A stretch of DNA of 64,000 bases from an archaeon (GTDB lineage Archaea > Micrarchaeota > Micrarchaeia > Anstonellales > Bilamarchaeaceae): assembly GCA_020053355.1 (NCBI GenBank), contig JAGVNI010000008.1, positions 159,839-223,838 of the forward strand. The letters are read 5' to 3'. Within the stretch, counting starts at the first letter, position 1. Every line of letters begins with the position of its first letter. A model generated the notes under the pieces. The model did not search any database and was not told the DNA's origin. It saw only the letters and a program-made list of their open reading frames with translations. A program made the position numbers and the translations under genes. Of this stretch, positions 14,170 to 22,723 are shown in pieces.

Positions 14170-16758
14170 TTAGGAAAGCTTCCAGTATTTCTTGTTCTTG
14201 ATGAAGTTCTTCTGCGCCTCGATCAAATCAAGGAAGAACGCTTCCTCGCTCCGGTGCAGGCGCTTCAGGACGCGGTCTGCGGTCGATGGCCCTACGCCGT
14301 ATGTGGAAAGGGCTATCAGGGCCTTTTTCCCGTATGCGCGAATCAGGCCTGCCGAGAATTCTAGGTCGTGCGTCCCCTCGCCCTCGCGGTTGAGGAGGGC
14401 CAATGAAGCAGCGCCGCATTTATGGCATTTTATCGCATCAGGCGCGCCGGCAAGGTGCATGAAGCGGCTCGCATCGCAATTCAGGCACCTGAGCCTGAGC
14501 GTCTTCGAAAGGACGTTCTCCCGAAACGCCGCCACCACGCGCTCGCGGGGGGCGAATGCGCCGACTGATTCTGCGCCGGACACCCGCTCAAGCCCTATGG
14601 ATGCGAAGAAGCTCGGCTTCTTGCGCAAATCCACTATGAGTTTCAGCTTCCCTGAGCGGACCGCGGCCAGCGCCTTCTCGGCTCCGGCAGTATCGAAATA
14701 GCGGAAGAAAATCGAGCGCATCGCCTCCTCGTAAACGACGGAATGGCGCATGGCATTGATGAAGCGGCTCCCGATATTCGCATCCACCGAGAGAAGGCCG
14801 AACATCCGTCCGACATGCAGGAACTTGAATTTGAGGAGCGAGGAATTCACAAGCGCCTCTTCAAGCAAGCCGCGCACGTCATGGATGTCACGGAAAGCGC
14901 GGACAATCGGCTCCTCTTTGATGGGAAACGGCAGCTTGACCAGGATGCGGTACGGGTCTGCGACGGCTATGACGCTCTCGCCTATCAGGTTGGAGAGCTT
15001 TTTCGAATAAACGCGCGAGAGCGCCCCGTTTATCTTTGTCCCGAGGCACGTGTGGATGATGATGAGGTCCTGGCTGATTTCGATTACCACCGTCTTGTCG
15101 TCCGGAAGGGGGGAGACGTCCTTCTTCACCGCGCGCATACGGCCGACGCCTTGAGCGACTTCGAACGACACTGGAATGTCCTCCCCGGTCCATGATGGCA
15201 CCATGATGTCCGTGCCGGCTGTCGGCTCTGCGAGCACCTCGGACTCTGTAATGTCCACCACGCGCCATGCCGCCCCGTGCGAGAGGAAGCTCGCGCCCGG
15301 CTCGAGGTTCACGACGAATTCCTCATCCAGGCTGGATATCACCCGGTTCGCGGCGATGTCCTTCATCAGGAAACGCTTTGTTTTGGGGATTGTGCTAAGG
15401 TATGAGGAGAAATATTCGCGGGCGCGGGATTTGGCCCGGACCGACACCGCCCCTTTTGCGTCCTCGTCATAGAAGATGATGCCTTCCGCGTAAAGCTGGA
15501 GCGCGACCATGCGCAATTTATCGTAGGCGATGTTGTAGGCGTACGAGCGTGAGAGTATCGCGTGCGCCTTCGCGAGGTCCATCCTCCCGAAATCGAGGCA
15601 GACGCCGACCAGCTGGTGCGCAATCACGTCCAGGGCGCCGCGCTCGGCGCTCTTTCCCTCCATCCATCCGTTGCGCGCAAGCGCGGTTATGACCTCGCTT
15701 TCAAGCATGTCGTCGAAATCCGAAGGGAACACTATGCCCTTGGGAGTCTTTTCCAGGCTGTGCCCCGAGCGGCCGACGCGCTGGATGAGCCGGAAGACCT
15801 GGTGCGGCGAGCCGTATTGCATCACGAGGGAGACGTCCCCCACGTCGATGCCGAGTTCAAGGGACGATGTGCAGAGTATGGAGTTGAGCTTCCCGCTCTT
15901 GAACTCGTCTTCGGTGGACAGGCGCACGTCCTTGGAAAGAGAGCCGTGGTGCACGCCGATTGGCGCGCCGGCCTTTTTCAATGACGCGCCCAGCTCCTCG
16001 GCCATGCTCCGCGTGTTCACAAACAGCAGGGAGCGGTTCTTTCCGCAGAGCTCTTTTATGCGCGAAAGCTTCCCATCGCCCGTTCCCTGCTCGATGCTGA
16101 TGTCCATATGGCGGTTCTTGCCGCTCTCGCAGACAGCATGCTCCCGCTCCCCGAAAAGCAGCTTCGCGGCCTCGGATTCGTCGGCAACGGTGGCAGTCAG
16201 GCCTATGCGCTGGAATTTCGCTATCTCTTCAAGCCTCTCAAGCCCCATCGAAAGCTGGGCCCCGCGCTTGTTGTCGAGTATGTCATGGATTTCATCGACT
16301 ATCACAAAGCGCACGCTGGTGAGATGCCGCCTCATGATGCGGCCGAGCATCAGGGCCTGGAGGGATTCCACAGTCGTAAGGAGGATGCGGGGCGGGTTCT
16401 TCCTGTGCTTCGCGCGCTCATGCATCGTCGTGTCTCCGCTCCGGATGTCATGGCTGATTTGCAGCCTGTCGCACCACCAACTGAAGCGCTCTTTGAGGTC
16501 CCGGGACAAGGCGCGCAGCGGCGTTATATACAGCGCGTAGATGCCTTCCGGGGGATTCCCTCCGACAGCTGCGCCTTCCTCGGCCTGGATTGCCTTAATC
16601 CGCTCTAAGATTGGAAGGAGGGCGCTCTCGGTTTTACCCGAGCCTGTAGGCGCGAGAATCAGGACATGCTGGCCGGCCAGGACTTTCGGCATGGCAAGTT
16701 TCTGGATTTGGGTGAGCTCGCCGAACCTTTCCCGGACCAATTCCGCTACGCTGGACAT
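14170..16758 (-). CDS. Lhr-type superfamily 2 DNA helicase
   Basis: This 862-aa ATP-dependent helicase implicated in archaeal DNA repair has motif I 'APTGSGKTESALLPIL', Ia 'YITPLRALSRDL', DEAH-box variant 'DEIHD', motif III 'LTATVADES', motif IV region 'LFVNTRSMAEEL', and motifs V and VI 'LELGIDVGDVSLVMQYG' and 'QRVGRSGHS'. The winged-helix and Lhr-core regions follow. A zinc-knuckle-like 'CLNCDASRFMHLAGAPDAIKCHKCG' lies near residues 765-790. The C-terminal 'YGVGPSTADRVLKRLHRS' is an HhH-like DNA-binding segment. Length is typical of archaeal Lhr. Confidence 0.93.
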   Translation of the reverse strand: MSSVAELVRERFGELTQIQKLAMPKVLAGQHVLILAPTGSGKTESALLPILERIKAIQAEEGAAVGGNPPEGIYALYITPLRALSRDLKERFSWWCDRLQISHDIRSGDTTMHERAKHRKNPPRILLTTVESLQALMLGRIMRRHLTSVRFVIVDEIHDILDNKRGAQLSMGLERLEEIAKFQRIGLTATVADESEAAKLLFGEREHAVCESGKNRHMDISIEQGTGDGKLSRIKELCGKNRSLLFVNTRSMAEELGASLKKAGAPIGVHHGSLSKDVRLSTEDEFKSGKLNSILCTSSLELGIDVGDVSLVMQYGSPHQVFRLIQRVGRSGHSLEKTPKGIVFPSDFDDMLESEVITALARNGWMEGKSAERGALDVIAHQLVGVCLDFGRMDLAKAHAILSRSYAYNIAYDKLRMVALQLYAEGIIFYDEDAKGAVSVRAKSRAREYFSSYLSTIPKTKRFLMKDIAANRVISSLDEEFVVNLEPGASFLSHGAAWRVVDITESEVLAEPTAGTDIMVPSWTGEDIPVSFEVAQGVGRMRAVKKDVSPLPDDKTVVIEISQDLIIIHTCLGTKINGALSRVYSKKLSNLIGESVIAVADPYRILVKLPFPIKEEPIVRAFRDIHDVRGLLEEALVNSSLLKFKFLHVGRMFGLLSVDANIGSRFINAMRHSVVYEEAMRSIFFRYFDTAGAEKALAAVRSGKLKLIVDLRKKPSFFASIGLERVSGAESVGAFAPRERVVAAFRENVLSKTLRLRCLNCDASRFMHLAGAPDAIKCHKCGAASLALLNREGEGTHDLEFSAGLIRAYGKKALIALSTYGVGPSTADRVLKRLHRSEEAFFLDLIEAQKNFIKNKKYWKLS

Positions 16759-16804
16759 GGATGGATAGGATATTGCATGAAGGATTAATGAGATATTCCA
16801 TCAT

Positions 16805-17095
16805 TCAGGATTTGAATTCAAGTATGACGACGCCCCGGTCCTCGTCCTCAGGCTCGCGCCGCCCGCCCTCCGGTTTGGTCGGGTCGATGTCATACTCGGG
16901 CGGGGCACGCTCGTCAATCGGGATTTCCACGCGCGGGCGGTCGTCTTTCGGGGCCTTCCGCCTGTCCTTGCTATCCTTGTCTATGAGAGGGATTATCCAA
17001 GCCGGGGGTATCCATGCAGGAACGCCTGCCTTTAGCGGCCCGGCGGCCTTGATGCGGCCGATAGAAGATTGAAGTTGCCCGAAATGCATCTTCAT
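16805..17095 (-). CDS. Small Pro/Arg/Asp-rich protein, unknown
   Basis: This is a 96-aa protein with a hydrophobic Pro/Trp patch at about 25-40 ('VPAWIPPAWIIPLI'), then a strongly charged, Pro-rich, probably disordered stretch ('KDRRKAPKDDRPRVEIP') and a terminal strand 'GVVILEFKS'. A TATA element (ACATATATTTAAA, about 17121-17133) lies one promoter length before the ATG, supporting a real leaderless gene. It precedes lhr on the same strand by 46 nt, so it may be co-transcribed with the helicase. No family is recognised. Confidence 0.6.
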   Translation of the reverse strand: MKMHFGQLQSSIGRIKAAGPLKAGVPAWIPPAWIIPLIDKDSKDRRKAPKDDRPRVEIPIDERAPPEYDIDPTKPEGGRREPEDEDRGVVILEFKS

Positions 17096-17116
17096 GATAA
17101 TATAATGAAAAACACA

Positions 17117-17140
17117 ATTTTTAAATATATGTCACAGAAG
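17117..17140 (-). promoter_or_regulatory. Promoter of the 17095 gene with the TGTNACATATA motif
   Basis: On the minus strand CTTCTGTGACATATATTTAA (17121-17140) precedes the ATG at 17095 by about 26-45 nt. The first 16 nt match the promoter of the 540-aa gene at 20708 at all but one position. Confidence 0.55.
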
Positions 17141-17212
17141 CCGGAAAAAGGGTTTATAAAACGAGCAAGGCATTATCGAACGAGAGAAAACTATTCATCA
17201 GGTGCATCATCC

Positions 17213-18109
17213 ATGGACGATAACGAATTGGAGTTGTTTCGGCAGGCGGGAAAAATCGCATCCAAGGTGCGCGAGGACAGCAAAAGCCTCATCATGGTCG
17301 GCGAGTCCCTTCTCGACATAGCTGAAACGATAGAACAGATGATTGGCGAAGAGGGCGGCAAGCCGGCGTTCCCGGTCAACATCTCCATAAACGACATCGC
17401 AGCGCATTACACGCCGGAGTTCGAGTCGGACCTGGCCCTCGGGGAAAAAGACCTGGTGAAGGTCGACCTCGGCATAGAGGTGAATGGGGCGCTCTCTGAT
17501 ACGGCGTACACGGTGGACCTTGACGGGGGAAACGGAAACCTGGTCAAGGCTTCCGACGATGCCCTCGCTAACGCGATTAAGGCGATACGCCCGGGAGTGA
17601 CGGTCGGCGAAATCGGCGGCGTAATCGAGGAGACGATAAAGGGCTACGGATACAATCCGATATCGAACCTCTCAGGCCACATGATAAAGTCGAACGAGCT
17701 CCATGCCGGAGTCGAGATACCGAACATTAAGACGAACGACCCGTACCGCTTCATCGAAGGTGACATATTCGCGGTCGAACCCTTCGCAACGACCGGCAGC
17801 GGCCATGTCGAGGACTTGGAGCAGGTGGAGATATTCTCGATTTACATGCCTTCTAAAGTGAGGATGAGGCAGTCCAGGAAAATCGTGGAGTTCGTCCTCC
17901 AGAACTACGGCATGCTCCCGTTCGCTGAACGCTGGGTGCGAAAGAGCTTCGCATCAAAGCTTCTTGTCAGCGCGGCCCTGAAAGAGCTGCTGCAGAACCA
18001 TTTCATCCGGGGATACCCGGTCCTCCGAGAGGTGGACAGGGGCCTGGTCTCGCAGAAGGAGCACACGGTGCGCGTCACAAAAGACGGGTGCGAAGTGCTC
18101 ACCCTCTGA
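17213..18109 (+). CDS. map: Methionine aminopeptidase, type II
   Basis: This 298-aa enzyme removes the initiator methionine from nascent proteins. Metal ligands are visible: Asp in 'KVDLGIEVNG' and 'SDTAYTVDL', His in 'LSGHMIKSNELHAG', Glu in 'FAVEPFATTGSG', and the final Glu in 'QKEHTVRV'. The type II helical insert lies between the last two. The start at 17213 gives the normal archaeal length and has GGTG eight nt upstream; a TATA-like TTTATAAAA lies near 17151-17160. In-frame ATGs upstream overlap the divergent promoter. Its 3' end overlaps the convergent methyltransferase-like gene by 11 nt. Confidence 0.95.
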   Translation: MDDNELELFRQAGKIASKVREDSKSLIMVGESLLDIAETIEQMIGEEGGKPAFPVNISINDIAAHYTPEFESDLALGEKDLVKVDLGIEVNGALSDTAYTVDLDGGNGNLVKASDDALANAIKAIRPGVTVGEIGGVIEETIKGYGYNPISNLSGHMIKSNELHAGVEIPNIKTNDPYRFIEGDIFAVEPFATTGSGHVEDLEQVEIFSIYMPSKVRMRQSRKIVEFVLQNYGMLPFAERWVRKSFASKLLVSAALKELLQNHFIRGYPVLREVDRGLVSQKEHTVRVTKDGCEVLTL

Positions 18110-18854
18110 TTGGCACATCGCGCGCGGCCACTACAATCATGCTTCCCCCTTCATGCCTATCTTCGGAGATGTGCGGGTATGGCGGGCGGTGGCCCACGAA
18201 TGGGACGAGTAGGGGATGGGCAAGGGGCGGGTGATAAAGGTGCTCGATTCGCATCCCGCTATCAGCCAGGAAGCCGGACAAATCGCCGTTCTTCTTGATC
18301 CCGGCTTCGGAAAACGCCTCCGGCATCCCCATGCCGGGGAAATTGCTTATTATCATCCGGCCGGAATCGCTAAGGAACGGGAGCAGCCCGGCTATGGTCT
18401 TCCGGAAATCCACGTAATTGAGAACGTCGACGAAGAGCATGGCGTCGAACTCTGGCCGCCCACGGCGGGGGTCGAAGCCCAGGTGGCGGGAGATGGCAAG
18501 GAACCTGAGCTTCTGGGACACCGAGTCCAAAGAAAGTTTCTCTATATCAGCCTGGATTTCGAGGACCGGGCCGGTTACGCGGGAGAGAACGGGCATCGCG
18601 ATGTCGGTCCTCACGACGAGCTTGCCATGAAGAGGATACATGGATGGCTTTGGCAATGCTTTTTTACCACGGCCATGCGTGCTTCCGCTTCCGGCATCCA
18701 GAATCACACGCCCGAGCCTTCCGGCAGCCTCGATTTCGTCTATTAGCGGTGCGACCTCGTTCCTCTTGAAATCTGCCGCGTAGCTGCACCCCCATTCCCC
18801 CTTCCAGAAATTTCGGCGTTCCGTGTAACCGGCGGCGATGTTCGTGCGGCTCAT
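18099..18854 (-). CDS. SAM-dependent methyltransferase-like protein
   Basis: This 251-aa protein has a class I methyltransferase-like Rossmann layout. Motif I is 'RVILDAGSGSTHGRG' near residue 50, an acidic end to strand 2 in 'VVRTDIAMPV', a strand-2/3 region 'LEIQADIEKL', strand 4 'FDAMLFVDVLNYVDF' and strand 5 'SGRMIISNFPGMG'. Motif I is longer than usual (GSGSTHGRGKKA), so SAM binding is likely but not certain. The substrate is unknown. It overlaps the 3' end of map by 11 nt on the opposite strand. Confidence 0.7.
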   Translation of the reverse strand: MSRTNIAAGYTERRNFWKGEWGCSYAADFKRNEVAPLIDEIEAAGRLGRVILDAGSGSTHGRGKKALPKPSMYPLHGKLVVRTDIAMPVLSRVTGPVLEIQADIEKLSLDSVSQKLRFLAISRHLGFDPRRGRPEFDAMLFVDVLNYVDFRKTIAGLLPFLSDSGRMIISNFPGMGMPEAFSEAGIKKNGDLSGFLADSGMRIEHLYHPPLAHPLLVPFVGHRPPYPHISEDRHEGGSMIVVAARDVPIRG

Positions 18855-18961
18855 GGAATTAGACTTACATAATTATATTTTTAACCACGTCCATTTCCAA
18901 TGAAACCGCCAGGCAAACGGCAACGAAAGGCATTAGAACCGGAATTAGCAAGGAAGAATCA

Positions 18962-19060
18962 GGGCCCGTGTGGCAACCTGGATAACCGGCGGGGCTTCGG
19001 ATGCACTCTCCCAAGTGCGGGAGCGACCCCGAGATAGGGGTTCAAATCCCCTCGGGCCCG
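18962..19060 (+). tRNA. tRNA-Arg (TCG) with a 25-nt intron
   Basis: The acceptor stem is GGGCCCG/CGGGCCC with discriminator G. The D-stem is TGG/CCG with one U-G pair. The anticodon stem is CGGGG/CCCCG around loop CTTCGGA with TCG at 18997-18999. The T-arm is AGGGG TTCAAAT CCCCT. The intron, 19001-19025, sits at the canonical 37/38 position. The gene reads CGA codons. The stretch 18855-18961 otherwise holds the promoter of the minus-strand gene. Confidence 0.92.
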
Positions 19061-19063
19061 GTC

Positions 19064-19071
19064 TTTTTTTT
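19064..19071 (+). terminator. T8 terminator after tRNA-Arg
   Basis: An eight-T run begins four nt after the tRNA 3' end, a typical archaeal Pol terminator. Confidence 0.7.
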
Positions 19072-19085
19072 AAATCTGCCCAGCC

Positions 19086-20708
19086 TCAGCCAGCCTTGTT
19101 CAAATCAGCCTTCTTTATCCATGCGCCAAGGGTCATCTGCATGGTTTTCGCAGCTTCCTTGCCCGCGGTTCTGGCAAAAACCGCAATCTGCTTCGCGGCC
19201 ACCTGGATTTCATCCTGGGGCGCGAACATTTCCGGCTTGTCCATCTGCAGCAGTTGCCGGCCCACTTCGGCCACTTCCACCGTGTTGTCGGAGGAATTGA
19301 CTTCGGCGAATTTAGCCATCTGGAACGTGAATGCGCCTTCCTGCACGCCGCCTTCCACGCCGCTTAGGGCGCGCGTAACGAGCGGATTGCCATCCCACCG
19401 CTTTATCGACTGGAAAAGGCACCTAGCGATGCGCTTAAGCGCGAGCTGGTATTCGGCTTCAGAGAGCGGCTCCCGGCTCTCCTGCCCCCTCCGTATCATC
19501 TCGAAGGCAAGGTGCTTGATGCGTGATTCGGCCCGGATGGCGAACGCAGCGCCGTCAACTGCGGTATCGCTGAGTATGTCGATTGCACCGAATTGCGGGA
19601 ATAATCTCGACATCCGAAAAACCCGCATTGCGACATCCGCCGCAGGGTCGATAATCGCGATGATTGGCGCAGCCAAGGCGACCGACTTGCCGGCGCGGTA
19701 GAGGAGGGCGTCGCGCTCGAGATAATCCGGGACTTCTTCCCCGAGCCGGTACGGCACGAGCGCCTGACCGAGGTATGCGGGGATGCCCCTGCTTCTTAGC
19801 GCCGCTACTCCGATAAGGTAGGGCTCCCAGGGATGTACTATACTGAGCGATATCGCGTTGCTCACCTCGTCCTGTTTAATCCTCGAAGCGGTCGTGAGGA
19901 TGAGGGAGGCGTTTATAGGGTCGTCCGGCGTTTCTACGCCCTCATCATACACATGGTATTGGCCTTGGAACAGCCTCGGTTCGATGGATTCGAGCCGGGG
20001 GATTACAATCGGCCTTGAATCGATTACCCTTTCGATGCAGTCCAGCAGGTATTCAGGGGCACCCACCGGGACGCTCCCTTGGAATAGCGCGTCAGCGTAC
20101 ATCTTCATGACACCGTCAACATCAACCAGCGGGCCTGCATCCTCCGGCATGCCGAACGATTTGGTCTGGGCAAGCGCATCGAAGACCATTTCGTAGAGCG
20201 TGGCTTGCGCCGCGTCGTCATGGGACTTCTTCGTTTCCTTTGCGCCCACGACAGAAAGGTGGCCCTTCATCTGCTTCGGCCTTTTTGCGATATTGATGAT
20301 GTACGGATTGAGGCCCTCAAGGTTCGAGTCACCCCCGAAATCGCCCTCTTCCGGCGTTGCCTTGGCCAAAAGAAGCGTCTCTCTCGTGATGGTTTTCCCG
20401 AACTGGATTCTTGGCGCTGTCCCTTCAAGTATGATGTGCGTCGTGGATTCGAATTCCCTCCTCTCGGTGCATTCCTTTGCAAGGAGGTCCATCTCATGCG
20501 GCGAGGAAAGGGGAAGCGCGGTTTCCTTGGCCGTTTCGGCCGGTATGGAGGCCGCAGGCGCAGAAGGAATGTCGGACCGGTGTCCGGATGCCTTAGGCGC
20601 CGTATCTATTGCCGGCTCTGGGAGCTTCGGAGCGCTAGCTGCGGCTTTTGCCTTCGCGGCTTCCTTCGCGGTCTTGTTCTTATTGTAAATATCCGACAAG
20701 CGTGCCAT
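19086..20708 (-). CDS. Large cytoplasmic protein, unknown
   Basis: This is a 540-aa protein from the ATG at 20708; an in-frame ATG at 20816 lies upstream of the promoter and would add a spurious hydrophobic leader. A low-complexity Ala/Lys/Pro-rich N-terminus (about 10-70, 'KTAKEAAKAKAAASAPKLPE') suggests a flexible tail. The rest is a mixed alpha/beta domain with no recognised motif, with hydrophobic but not membrane-like stretches ('SVALAAPIIAIIDPAADVA'). The C-terminus is helical ('AAKQIAVFARTAGKEAAK'). It is monocistronic, and a TATA block lies about 45 nt upstream. Confidence 0.75.
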   Translation of the reverse strand: MARLSDIYNKNKTAKEAAKAKAAASAPKLPEPAIDTAPKASGHRSDIPSAPAASIPAETAKETALPLSSPHEMDLLAKECTERREFESTTHIILEGTAPRIQFGKTITRETLLLAKATPEEGDFGGDSNLEGLNPYIINIAKRPKQMKGHLSVVGAKETKKSHDDAAQATLYEMVFDALAQTKSFGMPEDAGPLVDVDGVMKMYADALFQGSVPVGAPEYLLDCIERVIDSRPIVIPRLESIEPRLFQGQYHVYDEGVETPDDPINASLILTTASRIKQDEVSNAISLSIVHPWEPYLIGVAALRSRGIPAYLGQALVPYRLGEEVPDYLERDALLYRAGKSVALAAPIIAIIDPAADVAMRVFRMSRLFPQFGAIDILSDTAVDGAAFAIRAESRIKHLAFEMIRRGQESREPLSEAEYQLALKRIARCLFQSIKRWDGNPLVTRALSGVEGGVQEGAFTFQMAKFAEVNSSDNTVEVAEVGRQLLQMDKPEMFAPQDEIQVAAKQIAVFARTAGKEAAKTMQMTLGAWIKKADLNKAG

Positions 20709-20744
20709 AATCTGACCCCTCTGACCCTCTGAAGTGGGTATAAG

Positions 20745-20767
20745 TAATATTATATATGTTACAGAAG
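20745..20767 (-). promoter_or_regulatory. Promoter of the 20708 gene with the TGTNACATATA motif
   Basis: On the minus strand CTTCTGTAACATATATAATA spans about 20748-20767, about 40-59 nt before the ATG. It shares TCTGTNACATATAT with the 17095 promoter and TTGTTACATATA with the 7880 promoter. Confidence 0.55.
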
Positions 20768-20899
20768 TTATAAAAATGTATATATATCGACGGAAAACGG
20801 CCGGGAATCCAATCAACGACGCTTGCCGATGGGTGATTCGATAATTTTTTAAAAGCGATGAAAGGAGTATGCTAGACCTTACCAGTTAGAGGAGAGAAT

Positions 20900-22714
20900 A
20901 TGGATTTTGTTTTCAAGATTGCCGGCCAGGCCGGGGCAGGCGTGATGATTACCGGCAGGATGATGGTGAAATGCTTCACCCGGGGCGGCTACAATGTTAT
21001 AGGCTACCCGGAATACCCTTCGCTTGTCCGCGGGGGGCACAACACGGTCCAGGTCAGAATCAGCGACAAGCAAATCCACAGCCCAAGGCACGACTGCGAC
21101 CTGGTAATCGCGCTCAACAAGGACGCGATATTCTACCATATGGAGAGCATGGCTGAAGGCGGCATGATAATATACGACCAGCTTATCGACCCAAGCCGCT
21201 TCAAATTGAGGCCGGATGTTCGGATGCATGCCCTTCCGCTCTCAAAACTCACCCTAGATGTCGGCGGAACCGAGCAGATGAAGAACACCGCCGCACTCGG
21301 GGCGGCCCTTGCAGCCGTGGACTACCCGTTCGGGATGCTTGAAACCCTGATTCGCGAAGAGCTTGCGAGAAAGGGCGAGGAGATAATCAAGGTCAATATC
21401 AGCGCAGCCAAAGCGGGCTATGATTTCGTCAAATCCGGAGGCATATCGTTCGGGAAGCAGATAAAGCCGGCATCAGATGTCCGCAAGACCATAGTGACCG
21501 GCAACGAAGCCATTGCCCTCGGGGCGGTGCGCGGGGGCATGAAATTCTATGCCGCGTACCCGATGACGCCGGCATCCTCCATCCTGCATTACCTGATTGA
21601 GAAGGAAAGGCAGTTTTCCATCATCGCGAAACAGACCGAGGACGAGATTGCCGCCATGAACTACGCGATAGGCGCATCGTTTGCCGGCGCGCGCTCGATG
21701 GTCGGAACCTCCGGCGGCGGTTTCGCGCTCATGACCGAGGCGCTCGGCCTGGCGGCCATGTCCGAGACGCCGATAGTCGTCGCCCTCGTCCAGAGGAACG
21801 GGCCGAGCACCGGCCTTCCCACTTGGACAGAGCAGGGGGATTTGCGGATGGCCCTCCATGCGTCGCAGGGCGATTTCCCCAGGGTGATACTCGCCCCAGG
21901 GGACGTGCAGGAGGCGTTTTTCCTGAGCGCCAAGGCGCACAACCTGGCGGAAAAATACCAGATACCGGTCCTCATCCTCTCCGACAAGTTCCTTTCCGAG
22001 ACCGTCTTCTCGACCGAACGCTTCGACCAGTCAAGAGTGAAAATCGAGCGCGGCAAACTGGTAAAAGGCCCGCTCCCGGCCCTCGCCCCGATGACGCGAT
22101 GGAAACGATATGCAATCACCGATGATGGCGTGTCGGAGCGCGCCCTTCCGGGCACCCCGAACGGGATGCATGTCGGCACGAGCTACGAGCATGACGAAAC
22201 GGGGTTCAGCTCCGAGAGCTTCATCATGAGGGCGAAACAGGTGGACAAGCGCGCGGCCAAGATGAAGAAGCTCCTTAAAGAGATGGAGGCGCCGGATGTC
22301 TTCGGCGCAACAGAAGGCGCCGAAGTCACACTCGTGACATGGGGCTCCATGAAGCTTCCCGCATTGGACGCCCTTGCGCTTCTTGAGACAAAAGGCATCC
22401 GGACGCGGCTCGTCAGTTTCACGCATATATACCCCCTCAATCCGAGGGCGGTTAAGAAGGCGCTGCGGAACTCCGGCATTACTGTCATGGTGGAGAACAA
22501 CCCAACCGCCCAGTTCGCCGGCCTGCTCAAGGAATATGCGAATGTGAAGCTGGATTTCCACATGCTGAAATACGACGGCAGGCAGTTCTTCGCCGAGCAG
22601 ATAACGGAGGAAGTAGTGAAGCTGAAAGAGGCCGGATTCAAGGGCCAGCAGAGGATAGAGGTCATCGAGAAGGAGGATATGGAGTATTACAACCCGCAAA
22701 GGCACGGCTTGTAG
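20900..22714 (+). CDS. 2-oxoacid:ferredoxin oxidoreductase, fused gamma-alpha subunit
   Basis: This 604-aa subunit oxidatively decarboxylates a 2-oxoacid to its acyl-CoA with reduction of ferredoxin. The gamma domain (about 1-185) has 'KIAGQAGAGVMITG' and 'YPEYPSLVRGGHNTVQV'. The alpha pyrimidine-binding domain follows, with 'GNEAIALGAVRGGMKFYAAYPMTPAS' and 'AMNYAIGASFAGARSMVGTSGGGFALM', then the transketolase C-terminal-like domain. The fused layout is that of KorA and archaeal two-subunit OFORs. The substrate (2-oxoglutarate, pyruvate or broad range) cannot be decided. GAGGAGA about 5 nt upstream supports the start. The beta subunit follows directly. Confidence 0.93.
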   Translation: MDFVFKIAGQAGAGVMITGRMMVKCFTRGGYNVIGYPEYPSLVRGGHNTVQVRISDKQIHSPRHDCDLVIALNKDAIFYHMESMAEGGMIIYDQLIDPSRFKLRPDVRMHALPLSKLTLDVGGTEQMKNTAALGAALAAVDYPFGMLETLIREELARKGEEIIKVNISAAKAGYDFVKSGGISFGKQIKPASDVRKTIVTGNEAIALGAVRGGMKFYAAYPMTPASSILHYLIEKERQFSIIAKQTEDEIAAMNYAIGASFAGARSMVGTSGGGFALMTEALGLAAMSETPIVVALVQRNGPSTGLPTWTEQGDLRMALHASQGDFPRVILAPGDVQEAFFLSAKAHNLAEKYQIPVLILSDKFLSETVFSTERFDQSRVKIERGKLVKGPLPALAPMTRWKRYAITDDGVSERALPGTPNGMHVGTSYEHDETGFSSESFIMRAKQVDKRAAKMKKLLKEMEAPDVFGATEGAEVTLVTWGSMKLPALDALALLETKGIRTRLVSFTHIYPLNPRAVKKALRNSGITVMVENNPTAQFAGLLKEYANVKLDFHMLKYDGRQFFAEQITEEVVKLKEAGFKGQQRIEVIEKEDMEYYNPQRHGL

Positions 22715-22723
22715 GTGAATGCT

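Noticed and set aside
18872..18888. TATTTTTAACC-type element as the promoter of tRNA-Arg
   Set aside because: It lies over 70 nt from the tRNA and is better placed for the minus-strand gene starting at 18854.
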